Assembly (NCBI GenBank): GCA_963969345.1
Contig: OZ017770.1
Span: forward strand, 8,379,246 to 8,443,245
DNA length: 64,000 nt
From: Turbatrix aceti
Taxonomy: Eukaryota; Nematoda; Chromadorea; Rhabditida; Panagrolaimidae
Direction: 5' to 3'
In this document: positions 1 through 13,842 of the stretch, piece after piece
Position numbering within the stretch: position 1 is the first letter of the stretch
Layout of the letters: each line of letters starts with the position of its first letter
Translations under genes and position numbers: made by a program
Notes under the pieces: generated by a model
The model's input: only the letters and a program-made list of their open reading frames with translations
The model's database searches: none
What the model was told of the DNA's origin: nothing

Positions 1-394
1 AGACTATTGAACACAGATGAGCATGAAACGAATCCTCATCCAAAACCACGGCCCGGGGCATCTCGCACAACGAGCATTTTTGAGCAACAATCGATGAGTA
101 TCAAAAGGCAAAAGCAGCTTGGACGCTGACAACGACGGCAGCTCCACCCATTCTCGCTCGTCTCTCGTCTCTCTCTCTTTCTCTCCCTTCACAGAGCTTG
201 GCAATGCGTGCTGAAGCATCTTGATTTTTTTCATTCTCAAGTTTCTTTGCTCTTTTATTATCATCATCCATCTTCTTTTTTTTTCATGCGCATGATATTA
301 CATATTGTCATCTGCAGCTGTCCGGCTTATTCTTTGTAGATTGTACCGATTATGTCACTCATATTTCGCTTTACAGGAAACAAACACCAACGTG
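1..394. other. Window edge and MRPS24 upstream region
   Basis: No gene is confidently identified here. An 86-codon open frame lies on the minus strand (4-267) but shows no recognisable domain and includes a CT-rich simple stretch, so I do not call it. A TTTACAG acceptor-like site lies at 370-376, about 18 nt before the MRPS24 start. It would fit a 5'-UTR intron or a spliced-leader site; this is inference. Confidence 0.3.
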
Positions 395-1106
395 ATGTTG
401 GCGTGTGCCGGCGTCTTTCGTTCTCCGGCAACGACGTCTGCGCTTGCAGCAACCCATCGCTGCATTTCGACGACTCCGTGCCTCCAAAAGAATCGTGCAG
501 GCAAGCATAGGGTAAGTATTGGTCTTGTCTCTCGACTTACATTCTAATTTCGTCCTTGTTATAGGCGACTATCGATCGAACGCGTCTTCTCACGTATGAA
601 ATGGCGCAGAAACCCCACCACATTGGCGTCCGCAAAGCCTGGCTCACATGGCACTCGCAGAACCTCGAGGAGTTCCGGCAGTCTCAACCGATCGTGCTTG
701 CACAGGACGAAGTCATTCGCCGCTTCATTCGAGGCTTTTTCCCTCAGAACATTACCATAAATGGCACAGAGGTTTGTCTTTCTCATTTTTTTTCTCTCTC
801 CCCTGTCCTCTGCATTAATGCATCGACTGGCACGCTTGCCAGAGGCTTGCAGACCCATCCCTTCTTTTTCTTCCCTTTTTTTTCCGTAACTAGCAGACAC
901 GCGTTTTTCAGCTGGTCATCAAGCGCCGTGGCAACGTTGTCTATGTTGCGGGCTTTCTGCAGCACTCCCGACGCCTCGACATTCGTCGCATTTATTGGAT
1001 GTTCGGTTTTGCGGAAGAGTTTCTCTCGCTTCTTCTGAAGCAACCCGTCAAGCTCGAGCTTCAGTTTGTGGCTGACGAAAGCGAGTTGGCTTACAACTAC
1101 ATTTAG
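395..1106 (+). CDS. MRPS24: Mitochondrial small ribosomal subunit protein uS3m (MRPS24)
   Basis: This is a component of the mitochondrial ribosome small subunit. Three exons join in phase 0: 395-511, 565-771 and 912-1106, giving 172 residues; human MRPS24 is about 167. Donors are GTAAGT and GTTTGT, acceptors TTATAG and TTTTCAG. The N-terminus is basic, Ser/Thr/Ala-rich and has no acidic residues, as expected for a mitochondrial presequence, followed by the family feature KNRAGKHR. The middle exon carries the T-Y-E-x-A-x-x-P-H-x-I-x-x-R-K-x-W-L pattern. The last exon begins LVIKRRGN, which matches the LVLKRRGN segment of vertebrate MRPS24, and the protein ends in YNYI where human has YKYL. The ATG at 395 is the only in-frame one that precedes the presequence. 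Confidence 0.93.
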
Positions 1107-1926
1107 GTTGTTTTTTTGCTCCCTGTTAATGTGCTTCTTTCTCTTTTCGTTGTGTTTTTTGTTGGTTAGAGCGAATGAAAAATGAAGTCCAAAGTGTAAT
1201 AGTGCACAGAACCACTCAAACTATCTATTCATATTTTATATATTTGCAAAAAGTTAAAAAACAACAATGATTAGGAGTTATCCCGTAAAATGTGCAGCAC
1301 TTTCACCATGTGTGCTTTCGTAGGGGGAAGGAAGGGGGCGCGAAAATTTTTGTTTTTTGTATGTGCATTCAATCTTGGGATAAAATTTCATAATTTTTTA
1401 CTTTGTGGTGATTTGCGAACGTATCCAAAGGCGAGAAAAAAAAGACATAAAAAAGCAGCACATGTAATGAGGCAAAAAATATTTTTTTTGGGAGGGGGGT
1501 CAATGCAATGAACGAAACAAAAACAGTAGTAACAAGTGTTGTAGGGTTAGTTTTATATGGCAAATTAACGGGTGAGTGAGTGAGTGAGTATGGTGGGGTA
1601 ACAGGTGAGTGAAAGAAAAAAGGTCAGTTATGAGGATGGTGATAAGTAGCAACAATCCGACTGTGGCCAATTTTTTGAAAAAAAGGGATTTCTAAACAAA
1701 CACCCTTTTTTGTCAAAAAAAAATTGAGGCGTTTGTCTTTTTGCTGCGTAAATACAAGAAGAAAACCGGTAAAAAAATTCACAATTTACATAACCTCTGA
1801 TTTGACAAAAAAAAACAAACTTTATGAATATGAAACCTAAGATAAGTCGATGCTCTGGTTGGATAAATGCTGAGAGGTGCAAAATGCCAGGGTTGAGTAT
1901 ACAACAGCGGGTGAAAAAACACAGTG
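1107..1926. other. Convergent intergenic region between MRPS24 and the BICRA-like gene
   Basis: This is the 3' space between two convergent genes. It contains AT-rich DNA with poly-A and poly-T runs and a (GTGA)n microsatellite near 1573-1590. No coding signal is seen. Confidence 0.6.
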
Positions 1927-4900
1927 TCACGCCTGGTCAGCATGAGCAATCTGCGAAAGAACACGCATTGTCCGGTTCTGGAGTTCACTCGTCGTGGTAT
2001 CTTCTGGAAAACAAACGCATGGTTATTATTCTATCATTAAAGACGGATGTACATACATATGAATGCAGTTTTAATCCCTTCCCCATAACTTTCAAAAAAA
2101 CTCTCATCAGTTTTTTTATCCGTTTCCTTATTTTTTTGCCCCCCCCAAAAAAAAGCAAACGAAAAAAAGCACACTTTGAATCACCTGCTCACTCTCACTA
2201 TTGTGCTTTACACCCACCCCGGTTGTTCGTTCTTACTAAATTGTTGTTGTGGTTCCCGAGATGCAAGCCACAACAAAAAAGAGAGAAAAAAATACAGTTC
2301 CGTCGAAAGAACGAGCGTTGTTGTCCGTTACACTTTCCCTTCTCTTAGTTAGTCAATGCGCACCTGCACGTGTGCCTAATGTAATGCCACACAAGCCGGA
2401 TCAGACAAATATTACACAAAAAATTTATCCTTGCCAAAAAATATTTAACAACCTACCTTCACAGTCAGAAAAGTCAAAATCAATGTCCTTATTGCTTGAA
2501 CTGACAGCCGGACGTGAAGGTACGTGGCCGTTGGACTTGGACGCGGTGTTGGCAGCAATGGAATTGACCGGTTGATTCTGAGAGGGAAGACGACCAGCTG
2601 CAGGTGTCGGCGTGGTTACCGAAGACGGCGACGCTGAGTTCTTCGTAGACGAGTCGTGGCCAAGGCGAATACGCAGCTTGATCGGAGCGATGGGCTGCTG
2701 ACAAACATGGTTAGTAGGGTGATGAGTATGTTTTGCACTGGCAGGTAATGGTGAGTGTTTCGATGGGGGAGGGAGTAGGGGAGCGGGTGCGGAAGCGGGT
2801 GCGGGAGCGGGTGCGGAGGCTGGTAGTGCTACCGGCTTGGATTTGCGTGGGATCGTGATTTTGATCGGAGGAGGACGAATGTCCTGGGATGGTGGCACTT
2901 CGGGTTCTGGCTCGCGTTTGCCATTGACAATGTCGGATCGCCTCGGGATCCGAAGAACGAGCTTTGGATGGTTAATTTCCGCTGCAGGAGCTGGCGAAGA
3001 GACTTCCGGTGCAACAACATTGGGTTTCGTATCCCGGTGTTGTCCCTGAGAGCGTTTCTCGGATTTTGACCGCTTCTTTTCTTGCTTTCGGCGGTGTTTT
3101 TCTTCTTTTCGTCGCTTGCGCTCTTCTTCCTCTGTGGATTCGGCCTTTGCATGGTGATGGTGGTGGTTGGTAGTTACCTCATGCTTAATCTTCGCTTCCA
3201 AAAGCTTCTTAGCCTTCTTTTCTTCCTTTCGCTTCTTCTTCTCAGCCTTGTGTCGTTCTTCTTCCGACAAGATGACGTCTCGCTTGATGGTCAGGGACGG
3301 CACAACTGGATCTGCCGGTTTTGGCGGCATGGGCTTAATTACGATCTTGATAGGCTGCTGAGGCTTGGAAGACTCGACCGGTGGTTGCGTGGACTTGGTC
3401 GAGTGTTTGGAGCTTTCGGCAGGCGCAGAAAGCCTTTCCTCGCGTTTTTTCTCGCCATTGCAGAGCAAACCACCGGAAAGCTTGATCTTCAAAGGCGCAA
3501 CCGATTGCGTGGCCGAAGAAGCGGAAGTGGCGCTTGGTGGTGCTGGTGAAGACCTGGATGTCGAAGCTTGTGGCACGGGGATTTTGAACTGAGGAATTGT
3601 AGCCGGGGATTTAAACGTCGCAGCCACAGACGGAGTCTTCTCAACCGGTGTCGCACCTTTGGCAGGTGACATGGAAGGTGCAACGGATGAAGGGGCTGCC
3701 ACCGGAGAGGGTGAAGGTCTCTTGAGATGCGTAGGCGGTAATGAGGGCATCTTGAACGGAGAAACAGAAGACCGAGCAGGCGAAGACGATTTTCTCGGCT
3801 CAGAGACATTCCTCGGTCGTACATGATCGTGCTTTTTCTTGCCCTTGTCAAGCTTGGGAGCGGCAAACCTGTCCGAACTCGTCTTTGGCATTTTCGGCGG
3901 ACTTGGCGGCTTGAAAAGCGGCGGTTCTGCTGACCGTTTCAGACTGGTATGACTGCTTTCCGATCTATGCTTCAACTTCGGAGACGACGTGGATACCGAT
4001 GCTACCGCACCATCTTGCAAAGGCTTGGTAATCTTGAGCGTGATTTTGCTCGTCGAATCCTTGGCCAGCGGCGATGGCTTCCTCTGGAAGTCAAACGGTC
4101 TGCGGACACGAATGACATCAGGTGGTCGCTTGAACAGCAAATCTGGGCTTTGAGAATTCCTCTCGACAGAGTACAATTTGAGTGGCGCTGTTGGCTTTGC
4201 GCGAACTTCGTCGTCAGATTCCGATTCGCTTTCGCTTGAAATCGTTTCCTTAGACTTGTACACTTTTTTGTTTTCCTGAGGTGGAGCCGAAACACGCCGG
4301 ATAGGCGAAGGCGACTTGAGGCGTTGCACTGTCTGGGCCGCACTCTTGGGAGGCGGAGTTGACTGCAGAGCAGGCTGGGCGGCGACTGGTAGTTGTGTTG
4401 GTGTTGCCCGTGATAGCGGCGGGGAGGGAGTCGCAGTCGCAGGTCGTACAGATGCTGATGACAGTGCCACGACCGGTGATGCAGGTGGCGGTTTGGGCTT
4501 GAGTGACTCAACCAGAGCCCGGGCGCGTTCGAGTACCTGTTGCTCGTTAAAGTGGCTTGGCTCGAAGCTGGGCAACCGATGTGTCAGCGGTCGTATCCTC
4601 GTTTCAAATGCCTTCTTTTTCGCGTCCAAATCTGTTTGCGAGATTTTGGCATTAATAATGTCTGATTCCGCCACAAATTTCTCTGCAAAAATTTTTTCAT
4701 TATTTTCCATGCACGCAAAAAAAAGGTGTGCTTACCCAAGTTTTCCTTCGCGAGTGCCTTTTCTTTGTCAAAGAGCTGTTTTTCATAATCGAGGTCTATC
4801 GCGTACAACAGGGCTTGTTCATGGCTGTGGAATGGGGTCTGAAAAAAAAACATTAGGTGTGCTAGCCACTGCGTGAGTGAGAGAGAGAGAAAGAGAGAAT

Positions 4901-7863
4901 AACCAATCAGAGGGTCAGTTGTGAATCACGGTAAAAAAAAACTAACCGATAGATCTTTGAATAGAATCTTTTTCATCTTGTTGGCAACATTTTTAACCGA
5001 ATGTTCGAGGTATACCCGTCGACGGTGCAGGTCGTGGTCTGCCTTGTCTACTGCCTTTTCCGTAAAGTCAGGCTCGTAGTGAAACGCGTAGGGCAACAGA
5101 CGATCGAGAATGTCTGTTCGACTCGTAAACGCCGAATTCACGTCCATAGATGCCATCGCATTTTTGTACTTGGCCACAAAATCGGCTACCCTGCAATTAT
5201 AATTTGTTTTGTTAAATGTATAAAAAAAAAAAAATTGCTTTAACCAACCCTTTTCTGCGTTTTTCCCGTGAAGACACGACCCGTATTCTTCCCTCGTTGA
5301 TAGAAGGCAAGATAATTTTTGTGTTGCTCGATGTAGATGGAATACAGACAATAGACGCTGGCTCCTTGAACACTCCTTTCTGTTGACCAGGCTTGACCGC
5401 AGCCGACTGTTGCTTCTGTAGCTGTTGTTGCACCAGTAGCTGTTGTTCATGCTGCTGCTGCTGTTGCTGAAGTGCCATCTGCTGTTGCCTCCGTTGTTGT
5501 TCCTCAGCTATCCTTTGTTGCTCCTGACGTTCCTTGCGCTCCTGTGACACGTTCGATCGCCTTGCGCGTGGTTTCGCGGGTTGCTTCTTAGGCGTCGCGC
5601 GGTTACCCTTGGGCTCAAAGCTGTCCACAACGTCGTTGACGGCAGACTGGGATGCATCGTACTGCGCCTGGGTAGTTGTGATGGTAAATGGCTGAGATGA
5701 GACGTCATAGGGTCTGTTGTTCACCTGAGCAATGGGATCGGGCCCTTGCAGCTGGTAGGTTGCAGTGCCGTTAATGGAGCTCACGCACAACGCGCGAACT
5801 CTCTGTCCGTTAGACGACTCCAAGATTATTGAAGCGCCATTTTGTTCTACCACCTGGTAGTTGACGTTGTTCGTCTGTGGTACGGGAACAGGCTGGATAG
5901 GCACGTTTTGCACCGTGGAAACAGGAGGAGCTGGGGCGACGTTGTTCCTCTTCGACTGAGCGGCGGTCTTCTTCCTTGCGGCCGGTTTGTTCGGCGGAGG
6001 CATCGGTTGAATCGGTCTCTGTGGGGGAGGAGGCGGAGGGGGTACGGGCTTCGGTGCGATGTCTGCATTTTGTAACAGTTCATCAAGCTCGTTTTCATAC
6101 CTCCTCATTTCATCGGTTACATCGATACCCTTCTTTTCCAACTCTTGCAATCTCTCAACTTCAGCGCTGATATTCATCATCTTCATCGCTTTTTCAGGCG
6201 TGAAGTGTACAACTACGCTGCCCGCAAACTTTGATACCAGTGATTCGATTCGGCTTCCCGCAGATTCCGGAGTAGGTTGGGCCTTCCTCCTCGCCTGGGC
6301 CTTGGGTTGTCGCCTGGCCCTGCTCTTCGGAGGCTCCGGCTGTGTAGGCATTTGCTGGAGCGGAGCGGATTGGGGTTGCTGCATATGCACAGGTTGGGGT
6401 CCATTGTGAATCACTTGCATGACCGGTTGATGATACATGCCGCTACCCTGTGAAATGAACTGCTGGGGCCCGTTTTGCTGATCGACGTACGTCATTTGCT
6501 GATTCGGGAAGGCACTAGAAGCCATCTCATATTGCTGAGATTGTGTGTGCATGGTCTGGACGGGTTGAAGATTGGTAAGTATACTTTTGCCGTTAGGTAC
6601 TGTGGTAATAATCTGAGGTTGCTGTTGCTGTTGTTGTTGCTGGTTTTGCTGAGGGTTATAGCTGGACAACATTTGTAGCGATGGCGTCTGAATGCTTCCC
6701 GTATCATTAGACATCTGTTGTTGGGACATGGGTTGTGAAGACGAATAGATGATCATGGTATCCTGTTGACTGGACATTCCCTGATCAGGTGGCATCTGAC
6801 CCCACTGCTGACCGCTCACATTCATCTGCTGGTATTGCTGATCCTGTGAGTAGTCATGCGATATACTGCACTCCAGGGGCATCGTGTTGCTCGTCGTCGC
6901 ACCGTCAGACATGTAGTCCATCGGCATGGACTCGTAGGTAGTCTCCATGGTCCCATCCTGGTAGCTCTGATTCCTCTGGTACGCCTGTAGATTGTCAAAT
7001 TGTTGCTGTTGTTGCTGGGATTGATCTGACGTTCCAGGAGCCATACCGTAGTCCGTAGCCACCATCTGCTGTCCACCAGTATTGTTCATGGCGTACTCAG
7101 AAGTCTGATGGGTTTCAGCGATGCCGTAATCCGCTGTCTGCTGTGGCACGTACTCCATCGTCCCAGATGCCTGCTGCATGTGCTGCATCGGGTACTCTGC
7201 AGTCTGGTCTGTCTGCATGGGGTAGTACGACGTAGACGGCATGATATCCTCAAGATCAGCCAGCTGATCTTGATAGACAGGCGCATCGTGTTGTCCAACC
7301 TGTCCCATACCGGTGGCCTCCGTGACATGGGGTCCACATGCAACCTGTTGCGGCGGTGTCAACGGTGTATCGTCAACCGGGACGTTGAGTGACGTCCCAA
7401 AGTCCGCATTGCCAGCATCGGAGCATTGGTGGCCAAACTCTTCTTCATAAAACCAGTCCCTGTAAAAAGTTGTGTTAGTGATAAATTTTTATGAATTTTT
7501 TTTTCTAAATTTTTTATTTTAATTTGCCATGATGCATATTGCAGTCATCCTGGAGCTGTGTCTATCTGTCAAACCGTTTCAGTATAACAAAGCTTTTTAT
7601 CATAGCAAATACACTGTTGTGACTGATGGCCCCGCCCCCAACGGTGCAGAGCGTTGAAATATGCTCCACCCATTTGAGCAAACCAATGCCTTGTTATACT
7701 GGCCGTTAGCCATGTTCTAGGATGGCTTCATTCGTTCCTTCGAAACTTCCAAATGGTCACTCCGTAGTATATTATTTCTGGATTATAAAAATTATTATTT
7801 AAAAACTTACTGTGAATTGTCCTGGTAGTCATTTTCGAAGGATGTAGTACCGTTGCCCGACAT
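1927..7863 (-). CDS. BICRA/GLTSCR1-like subunit of the GBAF (ncBAF) SWI/SNF complex
   Basis: Six exons read on the minus strand: 7863-7811, 7459-5249, 5190-4947, 4838-4736, 4682-2457 and 2003-1927. All phases agree and the model gives 1637 residues, close to human BICRA at about 1560. The recognisable part is the GLTSCR1 domain at about residues 755-870 (exons 3 and 4). It has S-R-x-D-I-L-D-R-L-L-P-Y near the start and T-P-F-x-S-x-E-x-A-L, then the Y-E-K-Q-L motif and E-K-A-L-A-K-E, matching the conserved block of BICRA/BICRAL. In human GBAF this region is the BRD9-linked assembly surface (family knowledge). The N-terminal 750 residues are Gln/Met/Pro-rich with CAG-type poly-Q runs. The region after the domain is Ser/Pro/Lys-rich with charged K/E stretches and a His run, probably disordered. 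The start at 7863 opens a 53-nt exon with a clean GTAAGT donor. The last exon is short and encodes 25 residues. Confidence 0.88.
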
Positions 7864-10187
7864 TGTATCAGGCAAATGTGGTAGACTTCACCTGCAGGAC
7901 TTTTAATGAATAGCTAGCGTAAACCTATCTGAACACCATCATGACATTTATCTGAAACTTCGTGTGCGTAAGATAATTTTGCGCGTATAAACCATTATAC
8001 TAATCGATCAATTCAATTTCACGACAAACACGCACGCGCAAAACTTTTTTTGTTCTGTTACACTTGAATCCTGTTAGATGCCACGCGATGCCATCAAGTG
8101 ACTGCCAAATCGATGAGAAATCACAACACCAAACGCTGGGTCAACGCACATACCGCCACTCATCGATATATAATGCCAAGCGGGTGCGAAAAAACAACAA
8201 CAATGTCATGCGCACTGCTGTGTGGACGCATTGGTGAACTTTTCAACGTGTTTCAAGTGTCTCAAAGCGAATAATTCACGAATTACAAACAGTTATGCCA
8301 ACATTAAAGCTTCACATATTTTTGAACAATCACTAACTTTTGATCAAAAGAAAACGGCAACAATTCGACAAAATTATCGATTCCTGTGTGACTGCGACGA
8401 CATAACGTACGCCTCTATAGAATGGGCTCCTATAGCTGCCGAGAGAGTGCAATTAAGTGAGAGAGCGCAAAGGCGCCAGTCAGCAACGCTCGCAGCGGAC
8501 TGGCGTTTGACTGGCCGCTGCAGCGATGCGATGGTGGTTGAACAACAAGCAAAAAAGCTTTGTATTGATCGCACTGACTTGAAATAAACGCATAAGTGAT
8601 GTCCGGTGCAGAAACAATAAATTAACATTATTAATTTACAATATCACATTTCATTATACCGTGATTTTACAAAAATTAATGCAAGACGAAGGTCAATTAA
8701 CCTGATAAATGCATGCATGCGTTAAACGCAAGTCACAAAACTTCGGCGGATGTTTAATGATAGACTGATAAGGAACACACGCAGTACACACACGCGCGCA
8801 TGCTAATAACACTATCTTACGCTCACCGACATATATCAAATAATAAACAACTGCCTAAAGAATAGAGCGGTCGAAAACTTTTTTTTGACGTCCAAAGGGT
8901 GAAACGACAATGCATGCATGTTGTCACAGCGATTGTACGCCAAACGATGCCTCATTACAACTTACTGCAAAATGAATAGCTAGCCGTCGGTTTAATTAGG
9001 CATATGACCCCCAACGGCGCCAGCAGAATGCCTTGTTTTTTACAAGTTAATTGTCAACCAAAATTTTTTTTTAAATGTTGAAAAGCATGCGCATGGCTGC
9101 TGCAATGGCGGCTTGCCAATGAGTATTTGCAGCAGATATAACGAATGTCAACGAAGCGTTTTGCCCTTGCGCGAAGCAAGTTTCTCGAAAAGGAGCACCG
9201 CTATTTTTAACCATGCTTTTTTTGCAGCATACAAAAAAACGCAACAAAGAAAAATGTTTGGAGTGTGTTTGCTTGCTTTTGGCAAAGAAAACTATGATTA
9301 AAAAAAACATAGTACAATAAATAACGGCATAATATAATTTAAAACGCAAACGACAAAAATGCATTTATTAAAACACTTCTACTCAGATATAAACCCACTG
9401 ACAAAGAATATTATTCGTGTGTGGTAGGTAAAGTGACACTCAACTCCTCAACAAGCGATAACAAATATGGGCAAAAAAAAAGACAACAACGACTATTCAT
9501 GCACAATTACACGACGAGCATCTACAAGTGTCACAGGAGCTAATGACTAAGAAAAATCGCGATTTGTGCCTATGACCCCAAAAAAGCCAGGTAAGACAAA
9601 GGGTAGTTAGTGGGTTGGTTGCCGTCGTGATGGTCGCCGGACGTAATGCGCTATACCGCAGCTTGTTGCAAGTTATGGACTGACTATGCTTAACTGTTGG
9701 ATGAACAAAATGGCATGTGCCGTTGTACGCGTATTTCTGTCGGTTTTTAACCAGACAACTAACTACCAACCAACAAGCTGTTTAGTAGCAGTGTGTATGT
9801 ATGATTGTTACGGGGGATGAAACAAAAACAGTTCATGACGATGGCGGACTAAAGCCGTAGGATGCACTGCATCGATGACAACCCGTGGCGACGCGAGTAT
9901 AATCTTGATTTAAAGTCATTGAAAAAATGGAACAACATAACATTCGGGAAATATATATTTTAAAAAATGGGGAGAATACGTCCGATTGAGCGGTGTATGA
10001 AAAAAAAACTACTTCCAATATGTCAATGCATTTTTTTGGAATGCATTCAAACGTAGTAATAAAGTGAGAACGTTTGTGCGAGTTTCTTCATTCGTTGTCA
10101 TGATGTAAAAAAAATCAGGTAGTTTGGTATCAGCGACGACTATCGAGAGAGAGAAAAAAAAGGTATTCTTTTATCACAAGAAACAGA
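7864..10187. other. Intergenic region with BICRA-like promoter side and RAB28 3' side
   Basis: No gene is supported. The stretch 8160-8175 contains ATATATAA, which could act as a TATA-like box for the minus-strand gene about 300 nt away, but nothing fixes its use. A 121-codon open frame at 8222-8587 (+) lacks any ATG start and has no similarity I recognise. Alternating GCATGCATG motifs occur near 8710 and 8915. Confidence 0.4.
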
Positions 10188-11475
10188 TTACTGCAGAGAA
10201 CAAACAGATGACTGGCGATCAGAGTCATTTAGCTTTTTAGGGTTATTGAGAGGAGTTGGAAGCGAATCCTTGACGCTGTTCGGCTGAACGACTTCGACCG
10301 TCGGCTTTGATTTTGGCTCTACGGTTTCGCTGATCGTAACAGGGGCTCTGACAACGCTGATGTCAGCTTCCATATCAGTTTTAGACAACTGTACCCCAAG
10401 AATTGCAGCTGCAATTTGCCTGCAAACGAGAAAAGGAGCATGTGACGTATGAAATAATTACGATAAGACCCAACCTGAACGCAAAGTCAACGCTATCTCC
10501 TGTTTTGGCCGACGTGTAAAAAGCCAGCATGCCTGTCTTTTCAGCCAGTTTGTTGTGTCGGTCTATGCGAACAGTCCGCCGATGTTCCAGGTCGGTCTTG
10601 TTGCCAATCAACGCAAAAACCGGTGGTTTCACTGGCTATAAAGGGAAAAATGTTTTATAGAAAAACGTGCGTCATGTACGAAGAAAAAAAATCATACACG
10701 TTCCGTGCTTCGTAGAATGCGTTTAACAGTATCAATCCAATCGTTGAGGTTGTCAAATGTCGTGGAATTTACGACGTCGTAGATAAAGATGATACCCTGA
10801 GCATCGAAAAGGTAGTTTTTGAGCATGTTTGCTGCGAGGCTTTGACCCCCGATATCCCATAGCTGAAATTGTGTTTCTTTTATAAAAATGAAGAAAATAA
10901 AAGCAGAAACACGCACCTGAATCAAGACAGGAACATTGGAAGGCAATACGATGTGGCGTGAATAAAAATCGACGCCTACTGTCTGAAAAAGTATTCAAAC
11001 GCAATGTTGGAGCACAATCAGATAAAAAAAAGGAGGTCCTTTTCGATGATATTTTTGGTATACCACAACAGTCCGATCGACGCCGCCCCTCCTACCAGCC
11101 GACCCAACATTAATGGATTTTAGTTGTCCGCTCTAATATCATAAGTACGCGCTTTGCATTGGTTTTATAGGGTTTCATCCCGTCGACTGTTGTCTTATTT
11201 CCAGTTGGAATCTAAATAATATGTTAAACTCTACCAACCTGAACATATTTTTCGTCAAAGCTCTTTTTTGCGAATCGAGAGCAAACCGAGGTTTTTCCAG
11301 AAGTTCCATCACCCATAACAACCATCTTGACGACCTTTTCTTTGATTTCGTCGTCGTCGGAATCGTTGGCATCACGGAGCGTAGCCCGGGTAAAATCTGC
11401 GCCTGTAGCCATGACGAGGCGATCTTCTATGACGGTATTCATAGCGTGGGAAGCCAGAGGACGGTAGTGTTCCAT
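10188..11475 (-). CDS. RAB28: Rab-like small GTPase RAB28
   Basis: RAB28 is a divergent Rab/Ras GTPase that acts in ciliary and BBSome-linked trafficking. Five exons are used: 11475-11239, 10982-10917, 10862-10698, 10635-10475 and 10419-10188, giving 286 residues; human RAB28 is 221. The P-loop reads GDGTSGKTS, switch II is WDIGGQ (the RAB28 signature in place of WDTAGQ), the base-binding motifs are GNKTDLEH and SAKTGDS, and the protein ends in the CaaX-type box CSLQ, consistent with farnesylation instead of the usual Rab double-Cys tail. Compared with the human protein there are about 42 extra residues before the GTPase fold and a longer Pro/Ser/Val-rich linker before CaaX. The start at 11475 is the first Met in the exon; a later Met could also be used. 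Confidence 0.94.
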
Positions 11476-13842
11476 GATTAAGAAGAGAATTAAGTACAGT
11501 TTGACCGGTAAATCTCCGAGTTTCTACAATGCGCGGTGACACCTTTCACTCCTTTGTTGCCATGGCAATAAACTTCAAAATCTATTTTCAACAGCTGTGG
11601 TATTTATTCCTCTGGGTTGCATGTTTGAAGTTGGCTTTTATATTGCGCCTGATACTAGATGAATTACGTGTTGAAAGTTTTTTTTGTGAAAAAAAATAAT
11701 GCTTATGCGTGGCGCTAATTATTATACTCTTATTTATAACGACCAGGAAACGGAAAATATGCAAAAGTTGAAAATTACCATCATTTTGAGAATTTGCAGC
11801 TTCAGAAGAACGTCGAAAACATCGGTTTGACTTAATTTGTGCCCCTTATTAATATTTTTGATACAAAACATGGCCATCACTTGTTTGGTCGTATTTTATG
11901 AGAGCCAGTAAAAAATCAGGAATTCTTTGTGCAGGTGCAGCATTCTTTTCAAGAATCTAGAAAACAAACAATCATGAGCGCAGCTGACAAACATGAAAAA
12001 AGGGGAGCTTTTCATGTTACAAAAGCGATACCATTTTGCCTCGATACAAACAAATCGTAATTCCATTGTTAACTTTTTTTTCATGAATTGCTGGAATGTG
12101 CAACGGTGTAATGATATTCAGCCTCCGCATGACGATGAAAAAATTATCACCAGCCTCATAAAATCATCAGATAAACTTTAGAAACGGAACCATAAAATGC
12201 GGGGTAACAGTTTTATTCACAAAAAAATATGTTTCTGTTCAATAATGCGTGTATGTATGTATTTTGTGTTAAGATTAAATTTTTTTGAATACAATCACGA
12301 TGCAATCATTCTTACAAAAAAATTTTACTTCATGAAACACAAACAAATTGTAATCAAAAAAAAAGAGAACAAAAATATATCATGTAAGAAAAATATGTCT
12401 AAATTACAAAAATGTGTTTCGAACGTCGATTCAAACAATGAAAGCATAGAAAAAAAGTAATATTAACTACAAATGTCGACTTTCTTTCGAAAATAATGCA
12501 AAAAAATGGCAATGCTGTAAAAACCGGATCAAACTCCAATGCTAGGAAATATGTTTTTTTTATTTTTCAGGTGACTTCATTCAATTTTTCATTGAACTTT
12601 TTTTAACAGAGAAATCAGGTTTTTCTGACATTTTGTTCAATATTTTTGAGCGCCCTACTAGTTCAGAATCAAACAACATTCTGTGCTTGAAAGAAAGGAG
12701 GTACAAGCAAGTGATGATCGATCGAAGAGCGCTTCCAGAATCGCTAGCCGGCAGGACTGTAGACCAAGGATGTCAATCGTGCCGGGCCTGAAGGTCACTC
12801 CGCCCGGCCAATTGGCACGGTTTATCCAGAAAATAAAAATTGGAGTGAACAATTTATTAAAAATCCGGTCCGAAAAAACAAAAATTTAGGAAGAAAAAAA
12901 CGGGAGAAAAAAGATGACTGAAACCTTAAAAAAATGATTGGAAAGTATTCGTGAAAATTTGAAAATCTGGACATCTCGGAAGCCAGTTATTAATATTATA
13001 AGATAAAAAAACAAATTGTTGCTTTTTGTTACTTTTTTAAGTACAATGATACTTTTTTTGCTTTCCGTTATTTTATACTCAAATTTTGTCAATAGTTGAT
13101 AAAAATAATATACACATGTTACGGCTGATACGACCAAAAGTAACTGCTCGATTTCTCACATCAGCTCTACTATCAACGGTTCAAAAATTGTTGTAGAGGT
13201 ACGCAGACTACACAATGACATGCCGGCTTCTACCGATTAAATAGATCCAGAAGAAAGTAGCTGTACTAAGGGATCCTAAGAGATTATCGCCTGGTGACAC
13301 CTTAGACAATATTGTATCACTTGATCTATATTTTGCTCACTTGTTCTACGAGTAATGCACTGACTGAGTGAGTAATTTTCTAACGTACATACATATGCGA
13401 TCAAATAAAATAAAATAAAATTTGTTTGCAAATGAACATGAACAGAAAAAAATTATATATGTCTGCCAACGAACACGATCGTTTGCTCAAGATCAGAACT
13501 TTTAGTGTGGGTCGGCCTGGCTTGAATGGTGATTTTTACGGACAAACCGAGCCGTTTTTAGCCAACATGCAATCATACTTTCACCAATCATGCGTGGTTA
13601 ACCGGCGAATACTTTTTTACTGCCAAAATTTGAATACTTAGACATTCGATGGCACGAATGTGACTTCTAAATTTATTAATTCGATTTTTAACAAAAATTC
13701 GCACGCGTACTGACAACCGAGGGATACGCTTGTTTGTAGTAATTAAAATTTTTGCCATTAAAGCCAAATGTGTATATTCTGTTCAACCCCAAACTCCGTC
13801 GTTCTAAAAGAAGTGATCCCATTTATTTATTTGAAATAACAC
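11476..13842. other. Intergenic region between FoxP 3' end and RAB28 5' end
   Basis: This is AT-rich sequence without a supported gene. A GC-rich patch at about 12760-12830 (ACCAAGGATGTCAAT then GCCGGGCC and CGCCCGGCC) resembles a patch at 61443-61520 that begins ACCAAGGGTGTCAA. It looks like a small dispersed repeat; its ends are not clear. Confidence 0.4.

Noticed and set aside
2837..6409. Numerous open frames opposite the BICRA-like gene
   Set aside because: They are shadows of the long Ser/Pro/Gln-rich exons; the minus-strand splice model and the GLTSCR1 domain decide the coding strand.
8222..8587. 121-codon frame on the + strand
   Set aside because: It begins at a GTG without an ATG, has no recognisable domain and lies in a promoter-like region.
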